A stretch of DNA of 64,000 nucleotides from Candidatus Aegiribacteria sp. MLS_C. Lineage in GTDB: Bacteria > Fermentibacterota > Fermentibacteria > Fermentibacterales > JCC-6. Position 1 is the stretch's first letter; the number at the start of each line of letters is the position of its first letter. Location of the stretch: the NCBI GenBank assembly GCA_002030045.1, contig LQBI01000002.1, positions 1 through 64,000 on the forward strand. Direction: 5' to 3'. The translations under genes were made by a program, and so were the position numbers. This document shows positions 9,479 to 17,403 of this stretch, piece by piece. A model generated the notes under the pieces. That model made no database searches. It had not been told where the DNA came from and saw nothing but the letters and a program-made list of their open reading frames with translations.

Positions 9479-10507
9479 ATGAACAACGACATGAAGTCAA
9501 GGATTCTTATCCTCCTCGAGGATGTGGGGCCTGCGACAGGTGCGGAGCTGGCGCGGAGGCTGGGTACCAGCAGACAATTGGTCAATTACTATCTGAAATC
9601 GCTTGTCAGTTCCGGAAAGGTCAGGAAGACAGGCCGGACACGGGGTACCCGTTACAGCATTCCGAAGAAGGCCGGTGTACCTGAAGAACGGACATGCAGT
9701 CACACCTTCCATGTTGGAAGGGAAGACGATGAAGATGTATACATCTATGTATCCGCATGTCTGGACCTGAGAAGGAGCGTGAACAAGAATGTGTCTGACA
9801 TATTCCACTACGCTCTCACCGAGATGGTCAACAACGCCATCGATCATTCAACGGCAGACAAAGGGCGGGTTGCCGCTTCGATCGGACCTTACAGCTGCGG
9901 TTTCTCTGTAAGGGACAGAGGAATAGGGGCCTTCGAATCCATCAGGCGTTCCCATGGTCTGCACGACCTTGAAACGGCGGCGCTGGAGATCCTGAAGGGA
10001 AAGAAGACATCCGCTCCGGGCGAACACACCGGAGAAGGGATCTTCTTCACCAGGCAATGCTCGGATGTCTTCGTCCTTGCAGCCAACGGGATACAGGTCC
10101 GGTTCGACGATTCCGGATCCTCCATCGAGAGGGTCCGCCGCAAAGAGGGGACTCTCGTGGAGTTCGGAATATCAAGGGCCAGCAGCAGGACACTGCCCCA
10201 GGTTTTTTCGGAGTACGCTCCGGAATCATTCGATTATGCTTTCGGCAGGACCGTTGTTCATCTGCGGCTCTACTCGGAAAGCCTGCAGAGCCGTTCACTG
10301 GCTCGCAGGGTTATGGCGGGGACGAGTGACTTCAGAGAAGTTGTTTTGGACTTCGAGGGGGTAAGGAGCGTGGGTCAGGGATTCGCTGACGAGATATTCA
10401 GGGTCTATTCAGCCTCGCGCCCTGATGTGAAGCTGGTGACGAAGAACATCGACCCGGTGCTCAGATCCATGATACGGCATGTCACGAGAAACGGCCGATT
10501 CGACTGA
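9479..10507 (+). CDS. Winged-helix / HATPase / STAS-like (DUF4325) regulator
   Basis: A single 342-aa protein combines three parts. Residues ~5-65 are a winged helix (GAELARRLGTSRQLVNYYLKSL). Residues ~90-200 form a GHKL ATPase of the anti-sigma/RsbW type, with an N-box (ALTEMVNNAIDHS), a G1 box (VRDRGIGAF) and a G2 box (GEGIFF). Residues ~265-335 are a STAS-like DUF4325 domain (VVLDFEGVRSVGQGFADEIF). This looks like a self-contained partner-switch module tied to DNA binding. I start it at MNNDMK (9479), not 9437, because the 9437 start lies upstream of the predicted transcription start. Ligand and target genes are unknown. Confidence 0.82.
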   Translation: MNNDMKSRILILLEDVGPATGAELARRLGTSRQLVNYYLKSLVSSGKVRKTGRTRGTRYSIPKKAGVPEERTCSHTFHVGREDDEDVYIYVSACLDLRRSVNKNVSDIFHYALTEMVNNAIDHSTADKGRVAASIGPYSCGFSVRDRGIGAFESIRRSHGLHDLETAALEILKGKKTSAPGEHTGEGIFFTRQCSDVFVLAANGIQVRFDDSGSSIERVRRKEGTLVEFGISRASSRTLPQVFSEYAPESFDYAFGRTVVHLRLYSESLQSRSLARRVMAGTSDFREVVLDFEGVRSVGQGFADEIFRVYSASRPDVKLVTKNIDPVLRSMIRHVTRNGRFD

Positions 10508-10620
10508 TATCCCTTACAAAAGTGAGTCCTCTCGTTTGACAATGGTTTTACATAGGATTTGGCGTCCAGCGTAAAATGCCTGGAAGGATCATCTTCCCCG
10601 GTGGATCGCATGACCGTCCG
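10508..10620. other. Intergenic stretch before the tandem repeat
   Basis: No ORF or RNA gene is seen here. A small hairpin (GGAAG-GATCAT-CTTCC, near 10581-10596) and a TTGACA without a matching -10 are the only marks. Confidence 0.4.
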
Positions 10621-10820
10621 CAGTTACGTGATCCTGGATCGAGCAACTCCCGAGCGTTCGTGAGGAATCCGGAGGATTGTGTATCTGCCTGGAGTTACCG
10701 GATCGAGAATCGAGTAACTCCCGAGCGTTCGTGAGGAATCCGGAGGATTGCGTATCTGCCTGGAGTTACCGGATCGAGAATCGAGTAACTCCCGAGCGTT
10801 CGTGAGGAATCCGGAGGATT
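10621..10820. repeat. 71-bp tandem repeat, about 2.8 copies
   Basis: Units begin at 10621, 10692 and 10763; the last is cut at 58 nt. Copies 2 and 3 are identical over their shared length, and copy 1 has a few changes at its start. Each unit holds two inverted repeats: GAGTTAC...GTAACTC (loop about 15 nt) and AATCC-GGA-GGATT. It lies between the HTH-HATPase gene and the rpsF promoter. Confidence 0.92.
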
Positions 10821-10835
10821 CCCCACGATAAGCCC

Positions 10836-10864
10836 TTGACCAAAAACAAATTCCTTAGAATAAT
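10836..10864 (+). promoter_or_regulatory. Promoter of the rpsF ribosomal operon
   Basis: TTGACC (10836-10841), 17-nt spacer, AATAAT (10859-10864). The predicted start near 10871 coincides with the 5' edge of a structured leader, which strengthens both calls. Confidence 0.7.
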
Positions 10865-10870
10865 CACTCT

Positions 10871-10932
10871 GTCGTTTGCTGCACGAAGGTCGTGCAGCCC
10901 GAAGTGACACAGCTCACCGGACCGGAAACGAC
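10871..10932 (+). promoter_or_regulatory. Structured rpsF leader, candidate S6:S18 autoregulatory element
   Basis: An outer stem GTCGTTT (10871-10877) pairs with AAACGAC (10926-10932). Inside are a 9-bp hairpin GCTGCACGA-AGG-TCGTGCAGC (10878-10898), then CCCGAAG, a GTGA...TCAC pair and CCGGACCGG. The multibranch shape and the CCG next to the hairpin resemble the known S6:S18-binding leader of rpsF operons. That identification is inference; the pairing is visible directly. Confidence 0.55.
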
Positions 10933-11008
10933 GCCACATAGAAGTTCTGATGGCTCCTTCCGGTCGGGTGTGTGGTGTCTTAACCCGTCACTGGAAGGAG
11001 TTCCTGGT

Positions 11009-11380
11009 TTGCGAGACTACGAGACCGTCATAATCTGGAGCGCCAGCATCCCCGAGAACGAGATCGACCACGAACACGAACGCGTGGTCGAGATCATCAA
11101 GGGTGAGGGCGGCGCCTACGGCAGCTCGGACAAATGGAGCCGCCGAATGCTCGCGTATCCCATCAAGAAGCAGACCGAGGGCATCTACCATTTCATCAGG
11201 TGGAATGGTGAGAACAGCGTCATAGAAGCCATCGACAAATACCTCCGCATAAACGACAACTGTCTCCGCTACCTTACTCTCAAGGACGAGGCTGGAGAGG
11301 GAGTTTCCTCAATGGAGGAGGATTTCGAGGATGAAGAGGACGAGGAGTACGAGGACGAGATGGAGAGCGAGGACCAGTAA
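11009..11380 (+). CDS. rpsF: Ribosomal protein S6
   Basis: S6 of the small subunit platform, which binds 16S rRNA together with S18. The 123-aa product begins LRDYETVIIWSA and contains WGSSDKWSRRMLAYPIKKQTEG-like core residues and the RWNGEN strand typical of S6. It ends in a very acidic tail (EEDFEDEEDEEYEDEMESEDQ). The ORF track starts at 10892 inside the leader; the true start is TTG at 11009, 8 nt after GGAAGGAG. It heads the operon with ssb, a second OB protein, rpsR and rplI, and its stop overlaps the ssb ATG by one base. Confidence 0.92.
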   Translation: MRDYETVIIWSASIPENEIDHEHERVVEIIKGEGGAYGSSDKWSRRMLAYPIKKQTEGIYHFIRWNGENSVIEAIDKYLRINDNCLRYLTLKDEAGEGVSSMEEDFEDEEDEEYEDEMESEDQ

Positions 11381-11817
11381 TGGATCTCAGGATGCCAAGC
11401 ATCAACAAGGTCATCATCTCCGGTAACCTCGTCAGGGATCCCGACACAAGGATACTGGAGAACGGAACCCATCTGGCGAAGATGTCCATCGCCAACAACC
11501 AGCGGTTCCGGGACCGGAGTGGCGAGTGGCAGGAGAAGACCTGCTACGTCAACGTGGTGGCATGGCGTAAGACTGCGGAACTGGTCAGCGAGTACTGCCG
11601 CAAGGGCTCGCCCGTACTGGTGGAGGGTGAGCTGGTCTACAACTCCTGGGAGGACCGCGACGGCACAAAAAGGAGCCGTCTCGAGGTGAACGCCAGGAGA
11701 ATACAGTTCCTCGAGAAGAGGGGACAGGAAGGCGATTTCTCGGACGATGGTCCCGGAGGGGATGCCGATGCCGATGATTCGGACTCTTCAATCCCCGACG
11801 ACGACATTCCCTTCTGA
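11380..11817 (+). CDS. ssb: Single-stranded DNA-binding protein
   Basis: A typical SSB of 145 aa. The OB fold runs from SINKVIISGNLVRDPDTR through WQEKTCYVNVVAWRKTAELV and GSPVLVEGELVYNSWEDRDGTKRSRLEV. A disordered acidic linker leads to the C-terminal tip DDDIPF, which recruits repair and replication partners. The start codon overlaps the rpsF stop (TAATG). An internal ATG at 11392 (MPSINK) would fit the family N-terminus equally well. The position between rpsF and rpsR is the common bacterial arrangement. Confidence 0.95.
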   Translation: MDLRMPSINKVIISGNLVRDPDTRILENGTHLAKMSIANNQRFRDRSGEWQEKTCYVNVVAWRKTAELVSEYCRKGSPVLVEGELVYNSWEDRDGTKRSRLEVNARRIQFLEKRGQEGDFSDDGPGGDADADDSDSSIPDDDIPF

Positions 11818-11822
11818 CCGGC

Positions 11823-12170
11823 ATGACCCTTCCCCACGAACCTCCAGAACTCAACTACATTGTGCTAACAGGAAGAGTGATGGAAAAGGGCGAACTGATG
11901 AGCACCAGTCTGAACATCTTCCACATAGGGTTCAGGCTCGAGAACTTGGTCACCCACTCCGCCGACGGATCGGACGACGAGAGGAAAACCTACGTGCTGG
12001 ACATAGAGGCGTGGGGCAACCTGGCCGAGGACGTGGACAGGAACGTGAGGAACGGGATGTTAGTGCTGGTGGAGGGAAGCCTCGTCAGCAGGTCCTACAT
12101 AGACAGGATGAAACGGATGCAGTACAGGATGGTGGTCAAGGCGGCGGAAATAATCGCCCTTGGCACCTGA
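11823..12170 (+). CDS. Second, short SSB-like OB-fold protein
   Basis: The 115-aa product keeps the SSB outline: NYIVLTGRVMEKGEL at the start, YVLDIEAWGNLAEDV in the middle (compare VNVVAWRKTAELV in the preceding SSB), and GMLVLVEGSLVSRSYIDR near the end. It lacks the disordered linker and the acidic tip of true SSB, ending at AEIIALGT. It starts 5 nt after ssb and precedes rpsR by 29 nt, so it is co-transcribed with both. It may be a PriB-like accessory or a subunit that mixes with SSB; this is inference from fold and position. Confidence 0.75.
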   Translation: MTLPHEPPELNYIVLTGRVMEKGELMSTSLNIFHIGFRLENLVTHSADGSDDERKTYVLDIEAWGNLAEDVDRNVRNGMLVLVEGSLVSRSYIDRMKRMQYRMVVKAAEIIALGT

Positions 12171-12199
12171 GCAACCCTTGAATACCGGGAGGAACGGTC

Positions 12200-12457
12200 T
12201 TGGCAGCTAAGAAGCGCATTAAGAAGAAGAGCAGCAAGTTCGGCAGGAAGAAGAAGTGCCGTTTCTGCGCCAACCCTCAGATGGAGATATCCTACAAGAA
12301 CGAGAGACTGCTTCAGCGGTACGTTTCCGACAGGGGCAAGATAGTGGCGAGACGAGTGACGGGCAACTGCGCAAAGCACCAGCGGCAGGTGGCTAACGCC
12401 GTCAAGGTCGCCCGTTTCCTTGCCCTCATCCCCTACGTTAGAGAGCACTACAGGTAG
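12200..12457 (+). CDS. rpsR: Ribosomal protein S18
   Basis: S18 partners S6 on the 30S platform. The 85-aa protein has a basic N-terminus ([22 protein letters not shown]) and the conserved [17 protein letters not shown]...[14 protein letters not shown] core. The Cys and His residues CRFC...C..H could bind zinc, as in C+ forms of S18. The start is TTG at 12200, preceded by GGGAGG. Confidence 0.95.
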   Translation: MAAKKRIKKKSSKFGRKKKCRFCANPQMEISYKNERLLQRYVSDRGKIVARRVTGNCAKHQRQVANAVKVARFLALIPYVREHYR

Positions 12458-12475
12458 TCCGGCCCGGCTGGTGAC

Positions 12476-13342
12476 ATGACGGAAAGGATGACGGGGGCCG
12501 GCAACGGTCTTTTCGGACTTTTGGCGCTGGGTCTCATTCTGGTCCTCATGGGCGTACCCTTCGTGGGCATGGCCGTGATGGCTGCAATGCTGGTATGCCG
12601 TGAACTGTCACGGGGCCTTCCCCTGGCACTGGGGACCCTTGCGGTGGTATACCTGATCTCCGATTTCTCAGGAGCCTTCATCGCCGCCGCCGGAGCAGGT
12701 GTACTGGCTCTGACCCTGAGAGCGGGAAGGAGCTTCACTGCCTCCGTCTCATCGGCAGCCGCTGCCGCAGCTCTTGCCTCCATAGCGGGCACGGCCCTGT
12801 TTCCTGAGTATTCGCTCCTGTCTTCGGAAAATGTGGAAACCCTGGTCCGGCTCTACGGCTCGGCGGGAATGAGCCCTTCGGAGATAGCCCTGGTGATGGA
12901 AGTGCTGTCCTACCTGCTTCCGGCACTTCTTGCGGTATGGGCTGTCACCGGTACCGTCACGGCCTCCGCAGCGGCAAGGCTGATCTGCAGGAGGAACGCC
13001 TACCGGACGGATTTCCTGGAGGGAGAACCGCTCAGGTTGGGCCTTCTGCCTGCATGGATACTCATAGCGGCTCTGGCACTGAACCTGTCCGGAGCTCTTC
13101 CAGCTGCGGTGAGACAGGCCTCCGTCAACGTCTCCCTGTTCATGGTGGTGCCCTACACAGCCATCGGGCTGTCGGTATGCAGGGAGCTGCTTCGACGCTA
13201 CCCCGGAGTATTCCTCGTCCTCGCGATGGGGATCATCTTTCCGCCGGTAGCCATCGGAGTTCTCTCCGTCACTGGAATGCTGGACACCTGGCTTGACTTC
13301 AGAACCCGCATCGAAAGATCAAACGAAAGGAAAGAGGAATAA
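12476..13342 (+). CDS. DUF2232 (YybS-like) membrane protein
   Basis: The 288-aa product is almost wholly hydrophobic, with about eight membrane helices and short loops. Its position between rpsR and rplI, and the overall pattern of an N-terminal Ala/Gly/Leu-rich block followed by a C-terminal LLRRYPGVFLVLAMGII...LDTWLDFR, match DUF2232/YybS proteins, which sit there in many phyla. These are often likened to transporter membrane domains, but no substrate is established. Its stop overlaps the rplI ATG (TAATG), so translation is likely coupled. Confidence 0.75.
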   Translation: MTERMTGAGNGLFGLLALGLILVLMGVPFVGMAVMAAMLVCRELSRGLPLALGTLAVVYLISDFSGAFIAAAGAGVLALTLRAGRSFTASVSSAAAAAALASIAGTALFPEYSLLSSENVETLVRLYGSAGMSPSEIALVMEVLSYLLPALLAVWAVTGTVTASAAARLICRRNAYRTDFLEGEPLRLGLLPAWILIAALALNLSGALPAAVRQASVNVSLFMVVPYTAIGLSVCRELLRRYPGVFLVLAMGIIFPPVAIGVLSVTGMLDTWLDFRTRIERSNERKEE

Positions 13343-13794
13343 TGAAAGTACTGCTGATAAAGAGCGTGGAGGACCTGGGTCTCGGTGGCGACGTCGTGGA
13401 TGTGGCCGACGGGTACGCCAGGAACTTCCTCTTCCCCAGGAACCTGGCCGTGCGAGCCACCCCGGCCGCGGTGAAATCTTCGGAGGTCTACCGCACCAGG
13501 GCCCTTAAGGAGCAGGCCAGGATATCCTCCGAATCCCAGGCCCTTGCCGAAAAGCTGAACGGGCTCGTGGTGGAGATAAGGGCTTCGGCCGACGAAGCCG
13601 GCCATCTCTACGGAAGTGTCACCGAAAGGAGCATATCCCAGTCCATTAAGGACTCCGGGTACGAGGTGGAAGTGGAACAGGTCCTCCTGGCCGAACACCT
13701 CAAGGCCACCGGCGAGTATTCCGTGCCGATCAAGGTATACGGGGACATAAGGGCCGAGGTCAGCGTAAGGATACTGCCCGAAGAGAAGGAGTAG
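13342..13794 (+). CDS. rplI: Ribosomal protein L9
   Basis: L9 binds the L1 stalk base region of 23S rRNA. The 150-aa product has the signature MKVLLIKSVEDLGLGGDVVDVADGYARNFLFPRNLAV, where the glycine-rich GGDVV and YARNFLFP segments define the family. The connecting helix and the C-terminal domain (HLYGSVTERSI...LKATGEYSVPIKVYGDI) are complete. Length is normal. It overlaps the upstream membrane protein gene by one base and is followed 5 nt later by tsaD. Confidence 0.95.
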   Translation: MKVLLIKSVEDLGLGGDVVDVADGYARNFLFPRNLAVRATPAAVKSSEVYRTRALKEQARISSESQALAEKLNGLVVEIRASADEAGHLYGSVTERSISQSIKDSGYEVEVEQVLLAEHLKATGEYSVPIKVYGDIRAEVSVRILPEEKE

Positions 13795-13799
13795 GACCG

Positions 13800-14873
13800 A
13801 TGAGGAAGGGACCGGGGTCATGCAGCAGCTCCGGCTCCGGACCCGGATACTCAGAACCCCTAAGGATACTGGCCGTTGAGACCTCCTGCGACGACACTGC
13901 CGTGGCTCTGCTGGAGGATGGCAGGGCCGCTGCGGAACGGATCCACAGTCAGCTGGTCCATGTCGATCACGGGGGCGTCGTACCGGAACTGGCTTCCAGG
14001 GGACACATGAAAGTCCTTCCCTCGCTGGTCGACCAGGTACTGATGGAGGCCGGGAGCATTCATCCTTCGATGATAGACTGCTTCGCGGCCACTGCCGGTC
14101 CCGGCCTGGTCGGCTCGCTGCTTGTGGGCCTGTCATGGGCCAAGGCCGCAGCGTGGGCTTCAGGGAAGTCTTTTCTGGGGATCAACCATCTGGCGGCGCA
14201 CCTCTATGTTCACTACGGAACTGGCAGCGAGGTGGAATTCCCGGCTGTCGCCCTGCTCGCATCCGGGGGGCATACCTGTCTGTTCGGCATGGCTTCGTGG
14301 GAAGAGATCGTGCTTCTTGGTTCAACCAGGGACGACGCCGCCGGGGAAGCCTTCGACAAGACAGCCAAGGTCATGGGACTCGGATACCCGGGCGGCGCCA
14401 GACTGGACTCGGCTGCCGAAAGGGGGGACCCGGGTTCCATCCGGCTGCCTTCCCCGCTGTCCGATCCGTCTGATCCCGAGTTCAGTTTCAGCGGTCTGAA
14501 GACTGCTGCGAAGCTTGCCTGGGAAGGTGGCGCCGACCTCCACGACCTGGCCGCTTCATTCAGGGAAACGATAGTCGGGATCCTTGTTTCAAAACTAATG
14601 TACCAGTGCTCACATTCCGGGGCCAGGAGTGTTCTGGCCGCCGGAGGCGTCACCGCCAACAGTCTTCTCAGGTCACGGCTTGAAGGGGAGGCTTCACGGG
14701 CGGGAGTGCGTCTGTTCCTGCCGGACCTGAAACACACCATGGACAACGCCCTCATGGTCGGAAGAGCTGCCCTCGCCGTTCTTCGAAGGGATCCTTCGGC
14801 AGCTTCGCCGCTTACATGCAACGCTTTCGCGAGGTGGTCGGGCACCTCCCTCTCTCCTCTCGGTTGTCAATGA
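13800..14873 (+). CDS. tsaD: tRNA N6-threonylcarbamoyladenosine synthase TsaD
   Basis: TsaD, with TsaB and TsaE, transfers threonylcarbamoyl to A37 of ANN-decoding tRNAs. Family motifs are all present: ILAVETSCDDTAVAL, VVPELASRGHMK, ATAGPGLVGSLLVG, the metal-binding histidines in NHLAAH, FSGLKTA, AAGGVTANSLL and the C-terminal DNALMVG aspartate. A Ser/Gly-rich stretch of about 20 residues precedes the ASKHA fold and could mean that the true start lies later, but no better start is obvious. It follows rplI by 5 nt in the operon. Confidence 0.93.
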   Translation: MRKGPGSCSSSGSGPGYSEPLRILAVETSCDDTAVALLEDGRAAAERIHSQLVHVDHGGVVPELASRGHMKVLPSLVDQVLMEAGSIHPSMIDCFAATAGPGLVGSLLVGLSWAKAAAWASGKSFLGINHLAAHLYVHYGTGSEVEFPAVALLASGGHTCLFGMASWEEIVLLGSTRDDAAGEAFDKTAKVMGLGYPGGARLDSAAERGDPGSIRLPSPLSDPSDPEFSFSGLKTAAKLAWEGGADLHDLAASFRETIVGILVSKLMYQCSHSGARSVLAAGGVTANSLLRSRLEGEASRAGVRLFLPDLKHTMDNALMVGRAALAVLRRDPSAASPLTCNAFARWSGTSLSPLGCQ

Positions 14874-14892
14874 ACCGGCTCGTTTGTACTAT
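14864..14892 (+). promoter_or_regulatory. Promoter of the acpS gene cluster
   Basis: TTGTCA (14864-14869), 17-nt spacer, TACTAT (14887-14892), overlapping the tsaD stop. The predicted start is ~35 nt before the acpS ATG, so the acpS-nnr-HD-methyltransferase genes have their own promoter. Confidence 0.65.
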
Positions 14893-14934
14893 ATATCTCC
14901 TGCTTCGGGATTCTCTTCTTTAAGGAAAGGTGGC

Positions 14935-15312
14935 ATGGTGCCCGCAGTCCGGTGCGGTGTGGACATGATAACGGTGGGCCGAATGGCACTTGCGGCGGAC
15001 AGGAGCGGTCAGAGGTTCCTGCGGCGCATCTTCACGGATGCCGAGCTTGCCTGTGCCGGTGTTCCATCCCTGCTTGCCGTTCGGTTCGCAGCGAAGGAAG
15101 CCTTCTTCAAGGCGCTCGGGACTGGCCTGGCCGGCGGGGTCAGATGGCATGATTTCTCGTTGCCTTCATGCGATGATAGCTCCTGTGAGCCCCTGATCAC
15201 CGGCAGGTCGCTGGAGCTTCTGAACGGCAGGAGGGTACTGGCAAGTGTTTCTTCCACCTCGGAAGTCGCGATCGCGGTTGTTTTCCTGGAAGGATCGGGG
15301 GTAAACCAATGA
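14935..15312 (+). CDS. acpS: Holo-[acyl-carrier-protein] synthase
   Basis: AcpS moves 4'-phosphopantetheine from CoA to acyl carrier protein. The 125-aa protein has the two metal/CoA motifs: GVDMITVGRMA at the start (magnesium aspartate) and FAAKEAFFKALGTG (glutamate and lysine of the second motif). The ORF track starts at 14884, inside the promoter. I prefer ATG at 14935, preceded by AAGGAAAGG. The end overlaps the next gene by ATGA. Confidence 0.9.
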   Translation: MVPAVRCGVDMITVGRMALAADRSGQRFLRRIFTDAELACAGVPSLLAVRFAAKEAFFKALGTGLAGGVRWHDFSLPSCDDSSCEPLITGRSLELLNGRRVLASVSSTSEVAIAVVFLEGSGVNQ

Positions 15313-16862
15313 AGTTCTGGGTCATACCTGAGGAGATGTCCGAGTACGACAGGAGGGCCATCGACGGTGGTATTCCCGGCGACGAGCTCATGGAGAGGGC
15401 CGGCAGTGCAGCAGCCGCCAGGGCAATGCGGATGGTCTCCCCTGACGGGGGACCGGTCATTGTCTTCGCCGGTCCAGGAAACAACGGCGGTGACGGGCTC
15501 GTGGTCGCACGAAAACTGAGGGAGAGGTCCTACTACGCTCACGTCGTTCTCGCAGCAGCTCCCGGAAAGAGCCTGTCCCGCAACTGCCAGCACAACCTGG
15601 GTCGATTCGTACAGGACGGGGGCATCGTCGTTCCGCCAGGCAAGCTGGACGATCTTCCCGATTCCCCGTCCCTCGTGGTGGACGCTCTTCTCGGCACCGG
15701 CTTCAAGGGAAGGATAGAGGGAATATTCGCACAGTGTCTGGACAGGATGAAGCTTTACGGCTGCAGGGTGCTGGCCGTGGACACTCCATCCGGGATCAAC
15801 GGCAGGACCGGGGAGGTCGACCCGCACACACTGCCGGCAGACGTGACGGTCACTTTTGCGGCTCCCAAGGCAGGTCTGCTGTTCCCGCCCGGATGCGGCC
15901 ATGCAGGCAGCATATACGTGGCGGACATCGGTATAGAGGTTGACGAGGCCCGGGACAGGATGGTCCCTTCCATGGCCGACATTCGCGACCTGCTTCCGCC
16001 AAGGCCCTCGGACGGGCACAAGGGCACCTTCGGAAGAGTGCTGCTCATTGGCGGCTCGGAGATCATGCCCGGTGCACCTCAACTGATGGCGATGGGGGCG
16101 ATACGGTCGGGGGTGGGACTTGCGACGCTTGCGGTGCCGCTGTCCACTCATCAGCTCGTAGCCGGCAGGGTACCGGAGGCGCTTTCGGCCTATTTCCTGC
16201 CTGGCGATCCCAGCAGTCTCCCCGACGTCTCGCAGTTCGATGCGGTGGCCGTGGGTCCCGGTCTGGGCAACAACTCCTCGACCCGCAAGGTCGTCAACTA
16301 CGTGCTGAGCAACTGGAGCGTGCCCCTGGTGCTGGATGCCGATGCACTCAACGTCATCGAACGCCCGGTGGAGCAGCTGAAATCCTACCGCGGACCTCTC
16401 CTGATCACGCCACATCCCGGTGAGATGGCGAGGCTGGCAAAATGCGATCCGAACAGTATAGCCAGCAGATCCAGCGCGGCGGCCCGTTTGTCGGAAGCCA
16501 CCGGAGCCTGCATCCTTCTCAAGGGAAGACCGTCGATGGTCTTCTGGAAGGAAAGAGGTTCGGCTCTGGTCCCCGCCGGGAACAGCGGACTGGCCAAGGG
16601 AGGTAGCGGCGACGTGCTCACGGGCGTTGTCGCCTCGCTGATGGCACAGGGAATGGACCCCTTCGAAGCCGGAATGACAGGAGCATTCGCGCACGGACTC
16701 GCTGCCGACATGGCCACCGAGTTCTCGTCGAGGCGTTCCCTGTTACCTTCCGATGTCGCGCTGTGGCTCGGGAGAGCGTTCAGCGTGACGGAGGAATGCA
16801 TGGACTATGAACTCCTTACCAGCGGAGGTAGATGGAAAAGTGACTGGAACGATCGGACGTGA
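15309..16862 (+). CDS. nnr: Bifunctional NAD(P)HX epimerase / ADP- or ATP-dependent dehydratase
   Basis: This protein repairs hydrated NADH and NADPH. The N-terminal YjeF_N epimerase (about 1-215) shows PGNNGGDGLVVARKL and DALLGTGFKG. The C-terminal ribokinase-like dehydratase (about 225-500) shows GTFGRVLLIGGSEIMPGAP, AVGPGLGNN, LDADALN, TPHPGEMARL and the catalytic-loop GGSGDVLTG. 517 aa is normal for the fused form. The start overlaps the acpS stop by 4 nt, and a tail extends past the HD gene's ATG. Confidence 0.95.
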   Translation: MKFWVIPEEMSEYDRRAIDGGIPGDELMERAGSAAAARAMRMVSPDGGPVIVFAGPGNNGGDGLVVARKLRERSYYAHVVLAAAPGKSLSRNCQHNLGRFVQDGGIVVPPGKLDDLPDSPSLVVDALLGTGFKGRIEGIFAQCLDRMKLYGCRVLAVDTPSGINGRTGEVDPHTLPADVTVTFAAPKAGLLFPPGCGHAGSIYVADIGIEVDEARDRMVPSMADIRDLLPPRPSDGHKGTFGRVLLIGGSEIMPGAPQLMAMGAIRSGVGLATLAVPLSTHQLVAGRVPEALSAYFLPGDPSSLPDVSQFDAVAVGPGLGNNSSTRKVVNYVLSNWSVPLVLDADALNVIERPVEQLKSYRGPLLITPHPGEMARLAKCDPNSIASRSSAAARLSEATGACILLKGRPSMVFWKERGSALVPAGNSGLAKGGSGDVLTGVVASLMAQGMDPFEAGMTGAFAHGLAADMATEFSSRRSLLPSDVALWLGRAFSVTEECMDYELLTSGGRWKSDWNDRT

Positions 16863-17403
16863 CGACGCGCTGATGATGCTTAGGGAGAACCTGGACAACG
16901 AGAACCTGGTGCGGCATTGCCTTGCCACGGAGGCGGTCATGAGAAGGCTGGCTGAGGACCGGGGCGAGGACCCGGAACTGTGGGGTCTTACGGGGCTCCT
17001 GCATGACCTTGACTACGAGATGACCGGCGATGACTACAGCAGGCACGGCCTGGTGGCAGCCGAAATGCTGGAGGGACTGCTGCCGGAGGAAAACCTCCGC
17101 GCCATAAAGGCCCACAACGCCGAGAACAACGGCGTCCGGCGGGAGAGCGTCCTCGATCACCTGCTGGCGGCCGGTGAATCCATTACCGGCCTCATAGTCG
17201 CCGTCGCCCTTGTATACCCGGAAAGGACGCTCGAACCCGTCAGACCGAAATCGGTTGCCAAGAGGATGAGGATGACCGCCTTCGCCCGGTCGGTGCCCAG
17301 GGAGACCATCATGGAGTGCGAGGAGGCGGGATACGATTTGCAGACCTTCGTGGGACTCGCTCTGGAGGCCATGAAGGGAATAGCCGGGGAAATAGGTCTT
17401 TGA
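16807..17403 (+). CDS. HD-domain hydrolase-like protein
   Basis: The 198-aa product carries a compact HD domain: LVRHCLATEAVMRRLAE followed by GLLHDLDYEMTGDDYSRHG, with His and HD residues for metal binding, and AHNAENNGVRRES. Proteins of this small class are usually annotated as HD phosphohydrolases acting on nucleotides or phosphoesters; the substrate is unknown. The listed ATG overlaps the end of nnr by 56 nt. GTG at 16840, 11 nt after GGAGG, or ATG at 16873 could be the true start. The stop overlaps the methyltransferase start (TTGA). Confidence 0.8.
   Translation: MNSLPAEVDGKVTGTIGRDDALMMLRENLDNENLVRHCLATEAVMRRLAEDRGEDPELWGLTGLLHDLDYEMTGDDYSRHGLVAAEMLEGLLPEENLRAIKAHNAENNGVRRESVLDHLLAAGESITGLIVAVALVYPERTLEPVRPKSVAKRMRMTAFARSVPRETIMECEEAGYDLQTFVGLALEAMKGIAGEIGL

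Noticed and set aside
10621-10820. CRISPR array
   Set aside because: Units are contiguous 71-bp tandem copies with no variable spacers; no cas genes.
15009-16694. 561-aa minus-strand ORF opposite nnr
   Set aside because: Antisense shadow of acpS and nnr, which both have clear motifs.
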